A DNA stretch of 41,869 nucleotides, from positions 1-41,869 of the forward strand of contig JAOXYB010069167.1 of assembly GCA_028565635.1 (NCBI GenBank), given 5' to 3'. The notes beneath the pieces were generated by a model. That model made no database searches. It was not told where the DNA came from and saw only the letters and a list, made by a program, of their open reading frames with translations. The DNA comes from Phoronis ovalis (taxonomy: Eukaryota > Phoronida > Phoronidae). Shown here one piece after another: positions 1 to 13,200 of this stretch. Each line of letters starts with the position of its first letter. Positions within the stretch are counted from its first letter, which is position 1. The translations under genes were made by a program, and so were the position numbers.

Positions 1-3000
1 TATATTTCGAATGATGAATCCATGTTACAAGACACTTGTCAGGTGTTCAAATTTACTTCTTTACATTCTGTTTTGTTCTGGTAATTTGAGAACTCTTGTC
101 AGACTTCAAAAGCCGAAAAGAATCATATAGCTATAAAGCTTTAAAAATCCATGACCCACAACCTTTTCTTTTGTGTCGCAAAAGCTTTTTGTCGAATACA
201 TACAAATTAGTTTTCTTCTTACACAAGATTTTCATTCAGTACATTTTACAGTACATATTATTCAGTACAAAAAATAAGCCCGATACTTTACTTACTTCTG
301 TGAAGTACAGATTTTTCTCCACTTTTCTATAGTAATGCACTCTGGCGAAATAGCATAACAAGGTTATTTTATTTTAGTTTCTCTACAGCCGATAGAACCG
401 AAAATTTAAGTTTCGCATTGATGTCTTCGTATTACCACGTGGCAATGATAAATGACGTTTTAATAAAGTTTATGTATCAACTTGTAAATTATTTTGTCAT
501 TATTTCAGTTTAATAACCATATTTAGTCATATTTATGTACATACATCATATATCAATGTCTCCTTCAAAATATTCGGCGTCAAACGAAGTCTTTTCTAAC
601 ATGTTATTAAATATAACCTACTCTCCGTTTAAAATATCGTCCTATCCAATAAATGCCTAATATCCTTTCAAGTTATTAGTTCCAAACATTAGATATTCTA
701 ATGTAATTTAAAATTAAAATCTTAGTCATTTCAATGTCTAATAAAATGTGTCTAAAAGAAAGATAAAAAACACTCCTCTCAAGGCTGAATATATTATTAC
801 ACCCACAAAAGTATGCTTTTTAAGAATAAGGATCTAGCACTGTCTCATGTGCTTTTTACGACAATTTGTCTAGTGGCCAAAACATTAGGAAAACTAATAA
901 GCATTTATAGAAAAAGTTCTTTACAAATAATTCCAGTATGAATGTTAACCGAATTGCACTTATATCAAAAAGAAAGTCTAGCACAAAAAATAAAGTTTTA
1001 AGATAGATTGGAATCGACACGGACAGGCCCCTAGGACAGGGATAATTTTCGCATAAACTTTTAGTGTTTTAACTTTAAATAATATCTAAAATCACGTGAT
1101 TAATAAAAAGAATGTGCTTTATGAGATAGCCTTACGCTATGCTGCTAACAATTTGATGTTTGTGTTGAGCTGATACTGAGCACTCTATACAGATAACTTA
1201 CATGCATATTATGTCAACCAAAAAACTTTGACTTTTTTTACTTTCCTCTAATTTCTAAGTCATCGCTGCTGATAACCCTTTTAATTTTAACATTCTGTGA
1301 AGACTGTTACAGAGGGGTTCCAGCAAGAATGATATACACATATATTTTCTGAATGTACAGTATTAATTAGACTCGTTTTATATACATTGATATTTTAATG
1401 ACTAGACAACGCTACACAAAATAGAGAGAAAAGATTAATAATATGGCACAAAAATGTTTTAGCAATATTTCTTTTTGTTCACAAAAGAATCCATTAACGT
1501 GCTTTTCATTGATCGGGTGCTTTTATTCGCTGATTTTTTTTTGTTTACACAGACAAAACACATTGACATAAATAGAAGTTATTCTAAATATTTGTATAAT
1601 ATGTTGAATTTCAAACAATCATATTTTAAGTATGGAAATTAATTTTTTTATTTAAATTTTAGGGAAACAACACATTTTAAATGTTACACTGGTTGGAAAA
1701 TATTTACCATACATTGTTCAACACGTATATAAAAATAATTAAAAAAAATATTGCCTGTATTTCACCGACATATTTATCGAGTTTTAGTGTCTGTTACACA
1801 TATCCTTAACAGTTAATTTACAGAAAATAAGTATATAGTTGTTTTCGAAATCAAATGGTGCCAACTTGATATATTTATAAAAAGATAAAACTATACAAAC
1901 TCAAATAAAAAAGATGTCAAAAATTCAGTTCGTGACATGTTCTTCTCTTAATGATAAATAAGTTGCCAGTCTGTATTAATGTGCAGAATCTAGTATTCTA
2001 AATACATTAGACATTTTTGATTCAATCATGTTGTATGCGGGCAATCAAGCATACATAAGGTTAATCCAATTTTGCACAGTTCGCAACCACACAATTAACA
2101 ATAAAGAACAGTACGATTTCCCGTACATTGATTTTAACAGAAGAGTTAAAAAGTTAAATCCGCAAACGTCTTTTTTCCTTAAATGAAACAAGAAAATGTT
2201 ACTTCCGGTATTGATTATTTGAAGAGTTTTAAATTCAATCCTTTTCTACGACCACGTGTAATACAAAATTATATTGCAGAATTTGTAAACCTTACGTATT
2301 TTTTTATCTTATTTACTTTAGTGGTTTAAGGTGATTTACCCTTTAAAATTGAAAATTTGATGATGCCTTTGTTTTGTTTTTGTATCAATTTTATCTTGTT
2401 GAATAAAATAATCTTGTCTTACGAATGTCTACAAAACTGCCAACACTTGTAATAGTGTATAAACATGAACAGCGCCGGTTATTCATATTCGCTAATGTTT
2501 AGACGCCTGTTAAAATATCAGTACAGCCAATTTCTTATTAAGAAAATAATTCTGGTTTAAGATTCTAAACATCAATTTGTCACCAATGTTATTGGGCTCT
2601 TTTCTGTAAATTGTTTTATACGTAAGATAGTAAACTTAGCTCTCTCGGGTAGAAACACCAGTGTACTCCGCGAGAACAATGAGATATGAGAATAGAAAAG
2701 CACGCGGTTTCAGTTTTTCTCAGTTGGACTTTGTGACGAAATTATCCGTTTTCAATTATGCAATAACTATTTTATTCCAGTAATTATTCATAGTTATTTA
2801 TTCGATGATTGTTTATCATTGAACACACTTTGAACCGTCTAATGAGCTATATCTATGTATATTACAAATCCGTGTCTAATTGGTAATGTGTATGCGTGTT
2901 TACATTCAACCACTTAGACCTCATAATGTACCTAAACTTGAAAAATTCCAGCAAAGTTTTATCCAACATGTACATGCAGGTAACGTATTAGAAATAGTTA

Positions 3001-4175
3001 GCTGGAGAGAGGCTCATGTCTTGGTCGGGGGCACTGCATAAATATTAAATGTAATCATAATATTGTTATCATTTAATATTTATTGTTTTATCTAGAACAT
3101 TAATTTTGGCAACCGTCTATCAAACTTAGTAATTAGCAGGAGACAATCATGGCATTATTGACCAAATTCGCAGTTTAATAAATGTTTTTGTGTTTCTGGA
3201 TCCAGTCCAAAAGCAAAGGTTATCGTGTCAAGAATTCTATGAGGCACTATCCTGTCATTACAAAAAATAACAATAGTGCATGTAACATGCACTAAGAATT
3301 ATTTCCATATGAATTGAATCATTATTATTATAAGGGCTAACAATTTCCTTCATTGAAATTTTTTTCGCTGCCTAACAAAAGGTTCGAGTCTTGGTGTCAG
3401 ATTTTAAAGATAGACCATTTTTCCTTTAATTTATAGGGTAGACAGAAATCCATGTATTTTGTAAAGTTTAACATCATTAAACATTCTTTAAAGCAAAGAA
3501 TGTGTATAGGAAAGTTTATTTTATTTTCTTCCATCAGTAGAATGTATCTTTTCATGTTTTATCTCTCATAAATTGCCATTGTAAATCAATTATATTATTC
3601 ACTGAGTTTTCACTTTAGCCCAGACATACATTCTTAATTCTAAATGTTCATTTGATCATAAACGTGTTAAAGTACATTATAATAGCCAAATAGTTTATAA
3701 ATGGTCATAAAATTACGTAATTAAATTTTAAAAGCAAATATTTATAAGAATTTCTAATCAGAAAATATCTCATCAACTAAAATTCGTTAGGGAAGAGTTG
3801 ATAAAAATTACAAAGATCACCTACATTTAAAAATAGAACTTAACCGTTTTTACCCTTTGTTGCTGTAAATACCATAAAAATCGACCTAATTTATAAAAAA
3901 ATATTGTGTTGTTTATTTCAATAATTTCCCCAAACTAATCATTGGCGTCCATCTTTTGTTAAGTTGAGGTGGAGGTAAATCTGTAAGGATAAATCTGAAA
4001 GTTTCCTTTGTTTATTTTTACCTCAATAGCTTTCTATATTTTCAAACTGCAAAATACATTTTTACGGCTGCAGATAGAATGAGATATCCTTATCCAACCA
4101 TTTAAAGGAAAGGGAGAGTGCCTATTAATATATAGAGACTGTACATTTTTTTACATGAGGTTTTTAACGACTCAC
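1..4175. other. AP-2 intron downstream of exon 4176-4637 (no gene seen)
   Basis: This stretch lies 3' of the AP-2 exon on the minus strand, so it is probably intron. No frame resembling the conserved AP-2 DNA-binding or dimerisation exons was found; those would be expected as long, GC-richer frames. Such exons probably lie beyond the left edge. The only structure noted is a hairpin at 3038-3083. Confidence 0.6.
3038..3083. repeat. Inverted repeat, 14-bp perfect arms
   Basis: ATAAATATTAAATG (3038-3051) and its exact reverse complement (3070-3083) flank an 18-base AT-rich spacer. The arms are very AT-rich, so a chance origin or a decayed miniature element are both possible. Confidence 0.6.
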
Positions 4176-4637
4176 CTGTTCACTTTCAACACTTGGCAAA
4201 GCAGGCAGTCCAGAGGCATGCATTAGATCCATTGGATGCGGATCAACTAAATGTCTAGGCATAATACTCATCTCAGGTCGTGTTCTAACCCCATATGGAT
4301 CACTCGCGTATGGGTTGGATAATAGCCCTTGGAGAGGGTCGTCTCTTCTATGGTCACGTCTGTCCACTCCATGAGCAAGTTGGTGATATGACTGGTGCGT
4401 GGAATGATGTTGGAACGCTGAGTAGGGATCAGCGTTCATAGCATGATGACCGAAATCCACTGCTTGTTGTGGCGGGAGCCCGCTGTATGGCGGTGGGAAA
4501 TAGGGTGGTTGAAAATCCGTGGCGGCTGTATTTGGGTGTGTTAGACGGTGCTGTGTGGATGTGAAGCTACTGCCTCCTGTGGTGCTGACCAGCGCAGATA
4601 AACTTGTTTGGCCAGGCACAGGGAAATCTCGCCGATC
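4176..4637 (-). CDS. Transcription factor AP-2, N-terminal activation-domain exon
   Basis: This internal exon has 154 codons and is phase 0 at both ends. AP-2 proteins are nuclear, sequence-specific activators that bind GCCNNNGGC as dimers and act in ectoderm, neural and other developmental programmes. Residues 1-4 (DRRD) match the DRHD that opens the equivalent vertebrate exon. Near residue 40 is TDFQPPYFPPPY, the hallmark AP-2 PY/proline-rich motif in the activation domain. It is followed by DPYSAFQHH and a basic VDRRDHRRDD stretch, both with vertebrate counterparts (DPYS and DPRRDYRRHEDLL). The acceptor is TTTTTGCAG before GAT; the donor is GAACAG followed by GTGAGT. The helix-span-helix and basic regions are encoded by later exons not in the window. 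The subtype (alpha, beta, epsilon) cannot be assigned; most invertebrates have one ancestral AP-2 gene. Confidence 0.95.
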
Positions 4638-5845
4638 CTGCAAAAATAGAATCATTGTTAGACTTTTCAGCGTGACATTTAAGGGACACATATTTTAATG
4701 TGTACTAAAAATATATCAACATGGTGACCACAAAATTAAAGCTGCCACAATCATTTGGAAGATATTAAATAATTAATAAAGCACATCCGAAATATCCATA
4801 TGACTTTATTACTTTTGATAAACTCGAGTATTTAATTTCTACAAAATAATTAACAGAATTTCCATGCGAATTATTTACACAAAATAATCTATTTCACGAA
4901 CCAGTATTTTTATTCTTGTTTTATTCAAACTGAAATGGTATAACCATAATTATACTGAGTCAATGTTATATTACTGATAAACAGTTCAGATTTTTTGGGG
5001 TATATTAAACACTGTTTTGCAACATGTGTTGGTTAAAAATTCTGTTTAGTAAAGATGTGAGAATTAGTTAATAAATATGGTATGTTTTAGGAATAAATTA
5101 GTCACATCCAATAAAGTTTATTTTAAATATTATTTTTAAAAAATACACTAAGTATTACGTCTAACCTGCATTATTTAGGATTGGCAATTGAATGCCTGTG
5201 TTACACGCACTCCCGGTTTTAAAAACGTCACACGAAATGCGTACCATATACCTATCCTTGCCAAGATATCCACCGGCACCGCTTTTGACAAGTGTCACAA
5301 TATATATATATTTACAGTCAAAATTAAATAGATTTTTAGAAGATAAATATCTAGATATAATTGTTGCACCTTTTACAATTTTGTCTACCCGGTACACTAT
5401 TTCTACTTACAAGTGATTGTTAGTGCCTCTAACGAACCATGAAAAATCCCACGATGAATAAATAAACATCATGATGCAAAATTATGTGACAATCTACACC
5501 TTAACTTTATATTTTTTCATTAAATGTCAGCCATTTCGTAGCACATGTTACTCCGAATGTAACTGAATGCGATATATAAGCTACGGGCGAGTTTAACTAC
5601 TAGATTAACCACACTACATTATCGTATGATACCCCCGGCCATTTGACCCTTGACAACTCATGAGTGATTTTACTGAATTCGAGTCATTTTTCTACCTTCC
5701 AGCAAAATCATTGACTATATGCTTCTATTACATTGTATTATAAATAGTACAACAATTAAATACAGAAATTGGCTTTATGATAAAGAACTAGGTAGTTGAG
5801 GTCAACTTGCCAAAGGCATAAAAACAAGAGTAAAATAAAAGGCAC
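4638..5845. other. AP-2 intron between candidate first exon and the PY-motif exon
   Basis: AT-rich intronic DNA. A somewhat GC-richer patch at about 5161-5300 is open on both strands. Its only donor-like site (GCAG before GTTAGA) is phase 1 and cannot join the phase-0 AP-2 exon. An AP-2-type site sits at 5809-5817. Confidence 0.55.
5809..5817. promoter_or_regulatory. GCCNNNGGC AP-2 consensus site (GCCAAAGGC)
   Basis: Perfect match to the palindromic AP-2 core, 29 bases past the end of the candidate first exon 5846-5959. It is one of three exact matches, all between 5809 and 6312; no other was noticed in a manual read of the window. Confidence 0.4.
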
Positions 5846-5959
5846 CTCCGAATCGAGAACTCCGAATGCTGAGGGCATGATTCCGTTAGATGATGGTGGT
5901 GATTTCCTTGTTTCTTTTCTTTTACAACCTGTGCCTTGTTCAGGGCTCAGATTTGCCAT
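5846..5959 (-). CDS. Candidate alternative first coding exon of AP-2 (38 codons)
   Basis: The frame starts MANLSPEQGTG, continues through a basic KRKETRK stretch and ends FGVLDSE, a polar composition typical of real coding sequence. It starts at ATG with G at +4 (CTCATGG) and ends GATTCGGAG before GTGCCT, a weak donor. The end is phase 0, so it would splice in frame to the exon starting at 4637 and replace the short MLWKL-type N-terminus of vertebrate AP-2. Base composition is much richer in G+C than the surroundings, and the 500 bases upstream are also GC-enriched with AP-2-type sites, fitting a promoter and 5' UTR. The assignment is inference: no transcript evidence is available and the donor is not ideal. 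Confidence 0.5.
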
Positions 5960-5990
5960 GAGCCAGTGAAATTATTTTAAGTCTAACACT

Positions 5991-5999
5991 GCCCTTGGC
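5991..5999. promoter_or_regulatory. GCCNNNGGC AP-2 consensus site (GCCCTTGGC)
   Basis: Exact AP-2 core match 32 bases upstream of the candidate start codon at 5959, in the presumed 5' UTR or promoter. Autoregulation by AP-2 proteins is known in vertebrates; use here is inference. Confidence 0.4.
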
Positions 6000-6303
6000 T
6001 ACGATTCACAGAGAGGATTAGAGAGCAAGCATGCGGGCATTATCTCCAAAGACAAATGCAAGAAAATCGATCTTCAGTCTTTTACATTGACCTTCTCCTC
6101 CAAATGCGACAATATGCAAAAATGTGTCTGTTGGGCCTCAAGCTAAGGCTGCGCAGCTCAACTAAGTTCCAAATACCTCGAGGCAAATGTTACAGTGTTT
6201 AAATACGTAATACACACGTATCTCTCACACAACAGGTTTTCTTTGATTCAAGAAAATGAACTCTTCATTCAAGCAGCAAATCAAATCGTTTCTGTCTCTG
6301 CGA

Positions 6304-6312
6304 GCCTTAGGC
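6304..6312. promoter_or_regulatory. GCCNNNGGC AP-2 consensus site (GCCTTAGGC)
   Basis: Exact AP-2 core match and itself a perfect 9-base palindrome around its centre. It lies about 345 bases upstream of the candidate start codon at 5959. Confidence 0.4.
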
Positions 6313-6520
6313 GATAAATGTGATATAACACCTAAGATTGTCCCTAGCGGTGTAACTTCCTCAAGCCCGTCCGTCTTGACCAGAATGTGTCCAGTTAATA
6401 CTCCCTAATGTCTACTCAATAACAAGATTTAGGCGTTTCAGTATTTTAAGCTGACCAGCATGATGTTTCTAGTACTCGGAGTACCTTTGATCCGACCCGT
6501 AATATCTTGAGTTTAATCAG

Positions 6521-9500
6521 CTTAAATTACACCCGAAATTTGCACTTAAATCTGCCTTTTACTTGCTTAGAAGTTAACAATAAGCTTTCAGTGTGTTTTG
6601 GTAGAATTTAATTTTAAACCATTTAGCTGGTTTTATTCTTCTAATACCACATGAATACCCGGATGAATGTTTCATTCTCTTCATTATTTACTCTGTCACT
6701 TGATGGTATGTCAAGTTTGCTAGCCAATCAGATCACAGGATTACGAAAAGGGCGGGGAAAATATCTTATCAGAGTAGTGACTCAGACAATCAGACCGGGA
6801 TCAGAGAATATAAAAGAAAAAATGAGAAAATTAATTGATGAATATCAAATATAACATGAAAATGTATTAAATATTGTATAATATTGTTTAGTTATATGAA
6901 AAATAGTCGAACAATTGAAAGATTTGTTTCATAACACTACTGATGTATAGTACACTACCGGAAATGTATAGTAAATTATATTTCTTTTAATAATGTAATT
7001 TTCAATTATTATTTATAATTACACACTTTGGAAAAACTAGTAAAAACATCTTTACTATTTGATATAATTCTGTAATATTTTTGTCAAGTCCATCTTAACA
7101 AATCTCGCTATCACCCCAGCAAAAGCATACAAAAACATATATGTAGTTTTTAAATATTTTATCATACTGTATTCTCAACCTTCATTAATAAGTTTATTGG
7201 ATGATTTGAACCGTGTCAGACACAATGTTATTCTTCTACTTTATTAGATGGGCGGGAATATACAAAGATTATAAGTTTATTTAAATAGCACACCACAGAT
7301 GTCAACTAATGAAACAAATCCAGAATTATAATTTCTATAATGTATCTGTGATCTCTATTATTTATACACATATTTTATAATACAAACTTCCTTAACGCTC
7401 CTTTTAATTCCATTTCGTTAATATGCACTGGGTAGACTTAATAAAATCATACTGTACACTATCAATAGAACAAAGAGCCGGGGACAAAGATAAAGAACTG
7501 ATTTGATTTTTAAAAAGGTTTAGAAATTAAAAGAAAAGTTTTACTCTCTTCAATAAATACAAATACTGGCTCAAACATGCAACAATTAATGCTACTTCCG
7601 GCTAAGAAGCTTAAAATGATGTTAATAATTAAATACAAAATAAATAAAACACTGAGAACTTTCTCCATATGTTTTCCCAGCCATATCTCCTTAAACTCGT
7701 ACTGGGATGAAAGTGAATTTTTTTACACCTGATTACACAGGTTAATGTAGCTAATGATCGCATGCGGGGAAAACGGTTTATTAACAATATCATGGGTAGT
7801 GATGAGTACACGAGATCAGTCTTGTCCCAACCGACAAAGCACCTAGCATATTATTGTTTTAACTTTGGTGGCCTTAACTTTATAGGCTTTTACGTACAGT
7901 TCCGTTTACACGGACTTGCGAATACTTGTTTTTGGTCTTTTTATTGCAGTGTATATTTAATATTACTAGATGCAATTTTTAATCCGGGAATTATCACAGT
8001 TTCATATATCCTAGGCGGGACACAACCTGTTTAATTTATTGCTCTTAGCCGCAAAAAGCATGTATTATCTGAACAAAAGTTCAATTTTTAGAGTCAAACA
8101 TGGCATATTCTCTTAAATTATTGTTTCTAGTTATGAATTATTATACAGGAAACTTAATCATTCAAAAAGAGGGATGCGGAAAATCTCTTCTGAGACGAAT
8201 AATTCTGAGTCTCTCATGTGTGCCCATATTTCCCGTCCATTTACTTAGCGACATTTCTTTTCTCATTCAGCAGGTGCATTTTTTACAGGTGTATTTTTAT
8301 ACAAATGTATTATCTCTGTACGTAATTACTCTCTCATTAAGTCTGCTACTGTCACTATCCTAAGGCAGAATATTGCCTGACTGATATGTCATGAAACGCC
8401 TTCCAGGAATCAAACACAAAACCCATTCGATATTTATACATGTTACCGGATTGCCGTAAATGTACAAAGTCCTAGCAGTGGATAAACAAAAGTGATATTA
8501 AAATGCTTGGCTTTGTTCTTGTATAATGTAATAGGCAATCGCATTCAAAGCATAAAAAAGAGAGGGGTTCGACTGGTTACACAACATTTAAATGTTTCCT
8601 GCAGCTATATCATTTGAGAATTTTTAATGTTCTCTTAACCGTGGACATTTTTAAATTTTATAGTAGCACGATAATTAAATGTAGTCACGCTACCCGCACG
8701 CTACACACCGTGGGATTCAATATTGGAATCCACTTTCTGCTCACTGCAAAATACTGTTATACCAAGGTTTTAAAAACTTAAAAGAGCGTGACAAGACATA
8801 TTATAGAAATATCACCAAGGCATCTCAAACTTGAAACAAATTGTACACGGGCTTATTAAATGTTCCATATTATACTGTTGCCTGTTAACGAAAATAAATT
8901 TTACCAAAAGCTAAGCATATTGACGGATACCATGTAGTGATGCAAGTGGTTGGATTGAAGGAGACGGAGTATTTTTAAACGATATTAAGGTACTCGAGGG
9001 CCATTTCCTTTTAATTAAAAAGAGACCCGATGAATATTTGTTAAATGCTAACTTTTAAGTTATAAGGTTTCATTTCATTTTCATTTTTTATTTTTGCAAA
9101 TTAGTCAAAGCTACATTACAAGTCCTATGCAGTTGGCGGTTTTACAGGATGCCGCATTTTCAAAGAGAAATATCTTTTCAGCATTCCTCACTTTAGATTC
9201 TATTTCAAAATATGTTATTAAATTTAATCAAAGGGTTTATAAAAATGATTTACAAGTTTATGTGAAATCCAAATCGTTGTGTGGTCTACAAATTGAGTGA
9301 GTAATCTAATTCCTAAAAACGCTTTAAATACTAACTCCCCGACAATTCTTTAAAAATTTCATTGATGCATACTTATACAAACAAGTTGTAGAACAGGACA
9401 GCTTTGATAAATTTACAAGAATTTCCCGTGTTTATTTACCCGTTATAACACGCTGGTGCCTTGGTGTAGAAAGAAGAGAACCGTGTTTATATCACCAATG

Positions 9501-10254
9501 AAATCGAAGTAATTACTCCACTCTTGTTATCAATGGAAGTTCTTCAAGATGTGGAATAAATAATTCTTCACCGTATCTTAGAGGGTATCAGTTCCAATGT
9601 TATCATAATTGCTAATTATTATCTGTCGCTGGTTTAATTAAAGAGAGTTAATTTTTAAACAATAGTTCACCATGAATGATGGTTTGCTGTATTAGGGGGT
9701 GCTGGTCCTTGAATATTTCCTCATATGTACATCAAATCCCAAAATCCGCGTAAATTAAATTGTAACGAATTTTTTATCTCACAATTATGTCTTCGTTATG
9801 TGAGAAAAGATGAATGAAACAATACATTCCGAGATTGACAACAACCTGAAACTCGTTATAAACTCTACCCTGACTCATGCATACCGACGCACAATAAATC
9901 CAAATCGGTTAGGTACACCATTATCTAGTTTAGTAAGTTTTATGTTTTTAATTTTATTGCAGCCAGTAAATCAGTTAAGAGCTGATTTTTTTTGCAAAGA
10001 TGAAATACAATAATTGTAATCAATTACAAACTACCGTCGATGTCGTTAAAACAGCTATCACCTCAAATAGTTCGACTAAAACTTTCTTTAAGGTTTGAAT
10101 ATTATCAATATGCCAACGCATTGAATAATCTGTCACAGATGTCGGAATTAATTAAGTCTTTTATCCAAATTTTGCTTCGGGTTGTAATTGTACAGCTTAT
10201 TTAGGCAACTGAGTTGCCAAAAGAAGCAGACGACAATGTTGCGCCTCAACTTAC
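6521..10254. other. AT-rich intronic/intergenic DNA
   Basis: No exon with a convincing combination of frame and splice sites was found on either strand. Open frames at 6651-6854, 7762-8034, 8100-8363 and 9810-10013 have compositions and lengths expected by chance. If the more distal first exons are used, this is AP-2 intron. Confidence 0.5.
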
Positions 10255-10281
10255 CTGAAGGGCTAGCATGTTGTCTATCAT
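10255..10281 (-). CDS. Candidate alternative first coding exon of AP-2 (9 codons)
   Basis: Nine codons reading MIDNMLALQ run from ATG at 10281 to a textbook donor, CTTCAG followed by GTAAGT. The end is phase 0, so it would splice in frame to the exon at 4637, giving ...LALQ followed by DRRDF. This closely parallels the very short alternative N-termini of vertebrate AP-2 alpha, which also join in phase 0 before DRHD. An in-frame TAG lies 13 codons upstream of the ATG. The flanking 10.2-10.6 kb is GC-richer than its neighbours. A coincidental ATG next to a strong donor is possible. Confidence 0.4.
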
Positions 10282-13200
10282 AGAGAAGAAATCAAACAAT
10301 GTAACATGTGCTTCTAGCTATGTGTAAACTAAACTAAAATGTCGCAAAATGCCACAGGTGCAGTGTACAAACCACAGTGCCCAAAGCAGAAGACGATGAG
10401 TACATTATAGCATGCGTGTGAAGACTTAAACCAGTAACTAGTGACGCCAGGGGGTTAACATTAAAATTAAAGGCAGCCATGATTGCATATTTTTTATTCT
10501 TTCCCTTGATTTGATTGGTCCAACTGAAATCAGAACGAGGACTTCCCTTAGCTATTTTGAAATGGTCAAGACAATTCTCACTCGTTATCTGGCCGCACTG
10601 TCTGTGACAAAACATTAACTCAGTGTCATGATAAACATTATCCTACCAGTAAAATGCTTTCACAGCGAAAATAGTCGTGATAAATAGAGCAATCATCCCG
10701 GGCGAAACCTGCTGGTAAACACCTAAATACATTACAGGATGAAACTGACTTTCAATGGCTCGAGAGTCTATCAGCGTTGTAATTACACTAAATTGGACCA
10801 TTTTAAGCATTAAACCTGGACATATATAATAGTTTAAGACGTTTAAGGGCTCATGAAGTTGATTTGTTTAGGTAGATGAGAAAATCTTGTTAAATTGTAT
10901 ACAAACAGTGGTAATAAAAGACGAGGGTAAGCGATATGATATGACTTCCCGAGACTTCACTTAGCGTTTATCCAAGGATATGGTATTTTACATTTATAGC
11001 GCCTTGTCCAGTGTCATTGATATACCCAAATTCACAACATAAGTAAAACATTCAAATTCTAGTTTAAAAATTGCACAAAATGATTTAAACCTAGCTACTG
11101 AATTCTATCAACTAGTCCAGCGTTAAATAGAAAAATATTCGTATAAAGAAAAATCATAAAGTAACTCATCAAATGTACTTCACGTTGTTGAGTTAGTTTT
11201 CCATTAGGAATAACTTGCATATCTGTCTCCTATATTTATATTTTACTCATACAGTTTACGGCCTTTTTCTTCTTTAGAAAAATTCGATAATACTATTGCA
11301 AGATCGCTTTTAAGAGATCAGTCTATTTGCAATAGTGATTAAGAGGTTTTAAATCCATTTAAAACAAATTTTTAGATCATTTGCAACTATTTGGTCAGCC
11401 AATTTCAGTCGAGGTTCTTAAGCGTTAAAAATAAGAGACAGTCGTGAACGCAAAAATCATGGGTAATTTTTCTTTTCAGTTAAAAATAAAACAATAAAAT
11501 TAAGTATATTTATGGAAATAACGGGATAACTAAATCAGTAAAATACAACATCACGCTATTAGACGCTTTATTAAACATTTAGAATATATAAATCTGGGAC
11601 TAATAACACCAAAGCTAAAATCTGTCACGCAAAAATAAAAGTTTACCCTAACACAAAATTATGCATTATAATAGTATTTTCTATGGCACTATATCTACAC
11701 TAGCGGGTTCATCTTGGGATTCAAGAGCAAGAAAACGTATCTATCTTTATTTAATATTTTTGCTTAAGTTTGATCAAAATTTAAGTTGAGAATCCTGGCT
11801 CCGTCTCTGTTTTATCTATATTCAATCGACTGTGATCCGAGTGTTAAGCCAGTTCACTTGTGTGGAACACTTAATTACGCTGGTAGACAAACTAATCTCT
11901 TACACAAAATCTGTTTTGATAGTGTTCTAGACTTTACTAAAGAATAATAACATTTGCTAGTGTCCACTACTAATCGTTGCTTTAACACTGAATTAAATAA
12001 AATAGTTTAAATTTAATAGTATTGAATAAGTAGCGCCATTTCGTCTGCACTCACATAAAAGGTATTATGATATCTGTTGTTCAAAATATATCATCATTAA
12101 TCTAAATTTTCACGTAACAGGCCGGAGAAACAGATTCGCATCTGAGGCTGGAAAAGGGTATAATCACTTTGTCACACAGATACACACACAAACACACACC
12201 GCTAGGGTTTTGTTAGTGGTGTTAAAACAGATCTATTGCGATGATAATAATCAGTAGGGTTTAGAAGAAGAAAGAAGGTAGCAACTGGTATAATATATAG
12301 GAAAGGGCTGGAAAAGCGTTCCATTGGACGCTTGTAACTCAAAAATCGGTCCAGCAATTAAACGAGGGAAGCAAACACACTTTACAATTAAACAAAAAAG
12401 GGGGTAAAAAGGAAACTGATTTAAGAATATAACAACATTTGGATTCATAAAATTCTGTAACATTTTTTGATTTTTTATCAAATTGCAATTATAGGAAAAA
12501 CGATATCATAATAAGACATATTTGCAGGCAGTTCCGGGGAGGGTGGCTTCAATTCAAACTAAATTTAATTATACTGTATTTAAGTCTATTGTTTTCTTTT
12601 ACTAACTTTTACCGTTTTAACATTATTGCGATTATTATAATCACACACACATTGTTTAAGAATCTACAAATACACAGTAGAATAGACGTTATTGGTTTTC
12701 AATCTAGTGGGAGGTGCAATATACCATAAATTTGTTTACACAAGTTTTAAAGCAAGCAAACACGGCTACTTTCCCCTGGGGTAACTTGTCTAGTAGTTAG
12801 GCTACTTAAATCTACCCGCAGGCATGTGATGTATTTGTTCTGAGATTTTGTGGTATTATAACACTTTTACTCGTCTGAATTAGTGTTTACCGACCGAATA
12901 GATTACTTGTGTTTAAACCTATTAGTCCCAGTGAAAAACTTGAGATTCTTTGTTCAGATATTTGATACACTTTTAAAGAAATCAGCGGAAATATTCACTT
13001 AATATTATTTAGATAATATTTGGTATGTATGCTATTATTAACAATTAAATTTAACAGTAAATCATTTTATTTGTAAAGAATCACTTAAATATACAAATAT
13101 CTATTACTTTTTTTATTATCATGGGAGTTAACTCCGCAGAAATCTACAACACAGAGTAAAAAAAACGGAACACTGAAATAACGTGTATTAGCTTCGAGTT

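Larger units (their letters stand above)
5960..6520 (-). promoter_or_regulatory. GC-enriched putative promoter/5' UTR of AP-2
   Basis: About 550 bases noticeably richer in G+C than their surroundings, immediately upstream (minus strand) of the ATG at 5959. It contains two exact GCCNNNGGC sites (5991-5999, 6304-6312) and a CTGCGCAG motif near 6149 resembling half of an NRF-1 site. No convincing TATA box was identified, so the start site cannot be placed. Confidence 0.35.

Noticed and set aside
3381-3394. B-box-like GGTTCGAGTCTTGG suggesting another tRNA
   Set aside because: No A box, anticodon arm or acceptor stem can be folded upstream; the T-stem does not pair.
1-4100. Search for the conserved AP-2 DNA-binding and dimerisation exons
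   Set aside because: No long GC-richer minus-strand frame or recognisable conserved motif was found, so these exons are taken to be outside the window.
5161-5416. Overlapping frames on both strands in a GC-richer intronic patch
   Set aside because: The only donor-like site (GCAG/GTTAGA) is phase 1 and incompatible with the AP-2 exon; no ATG-donor pair fits and both strands look equally open.
7762-8363. Two consecutive plus-strand frames that might be exons
   Set aside because: Hydrophobic T-rich translations without signal or domain logic, and no convincing acceptor-donor pairs linking them.
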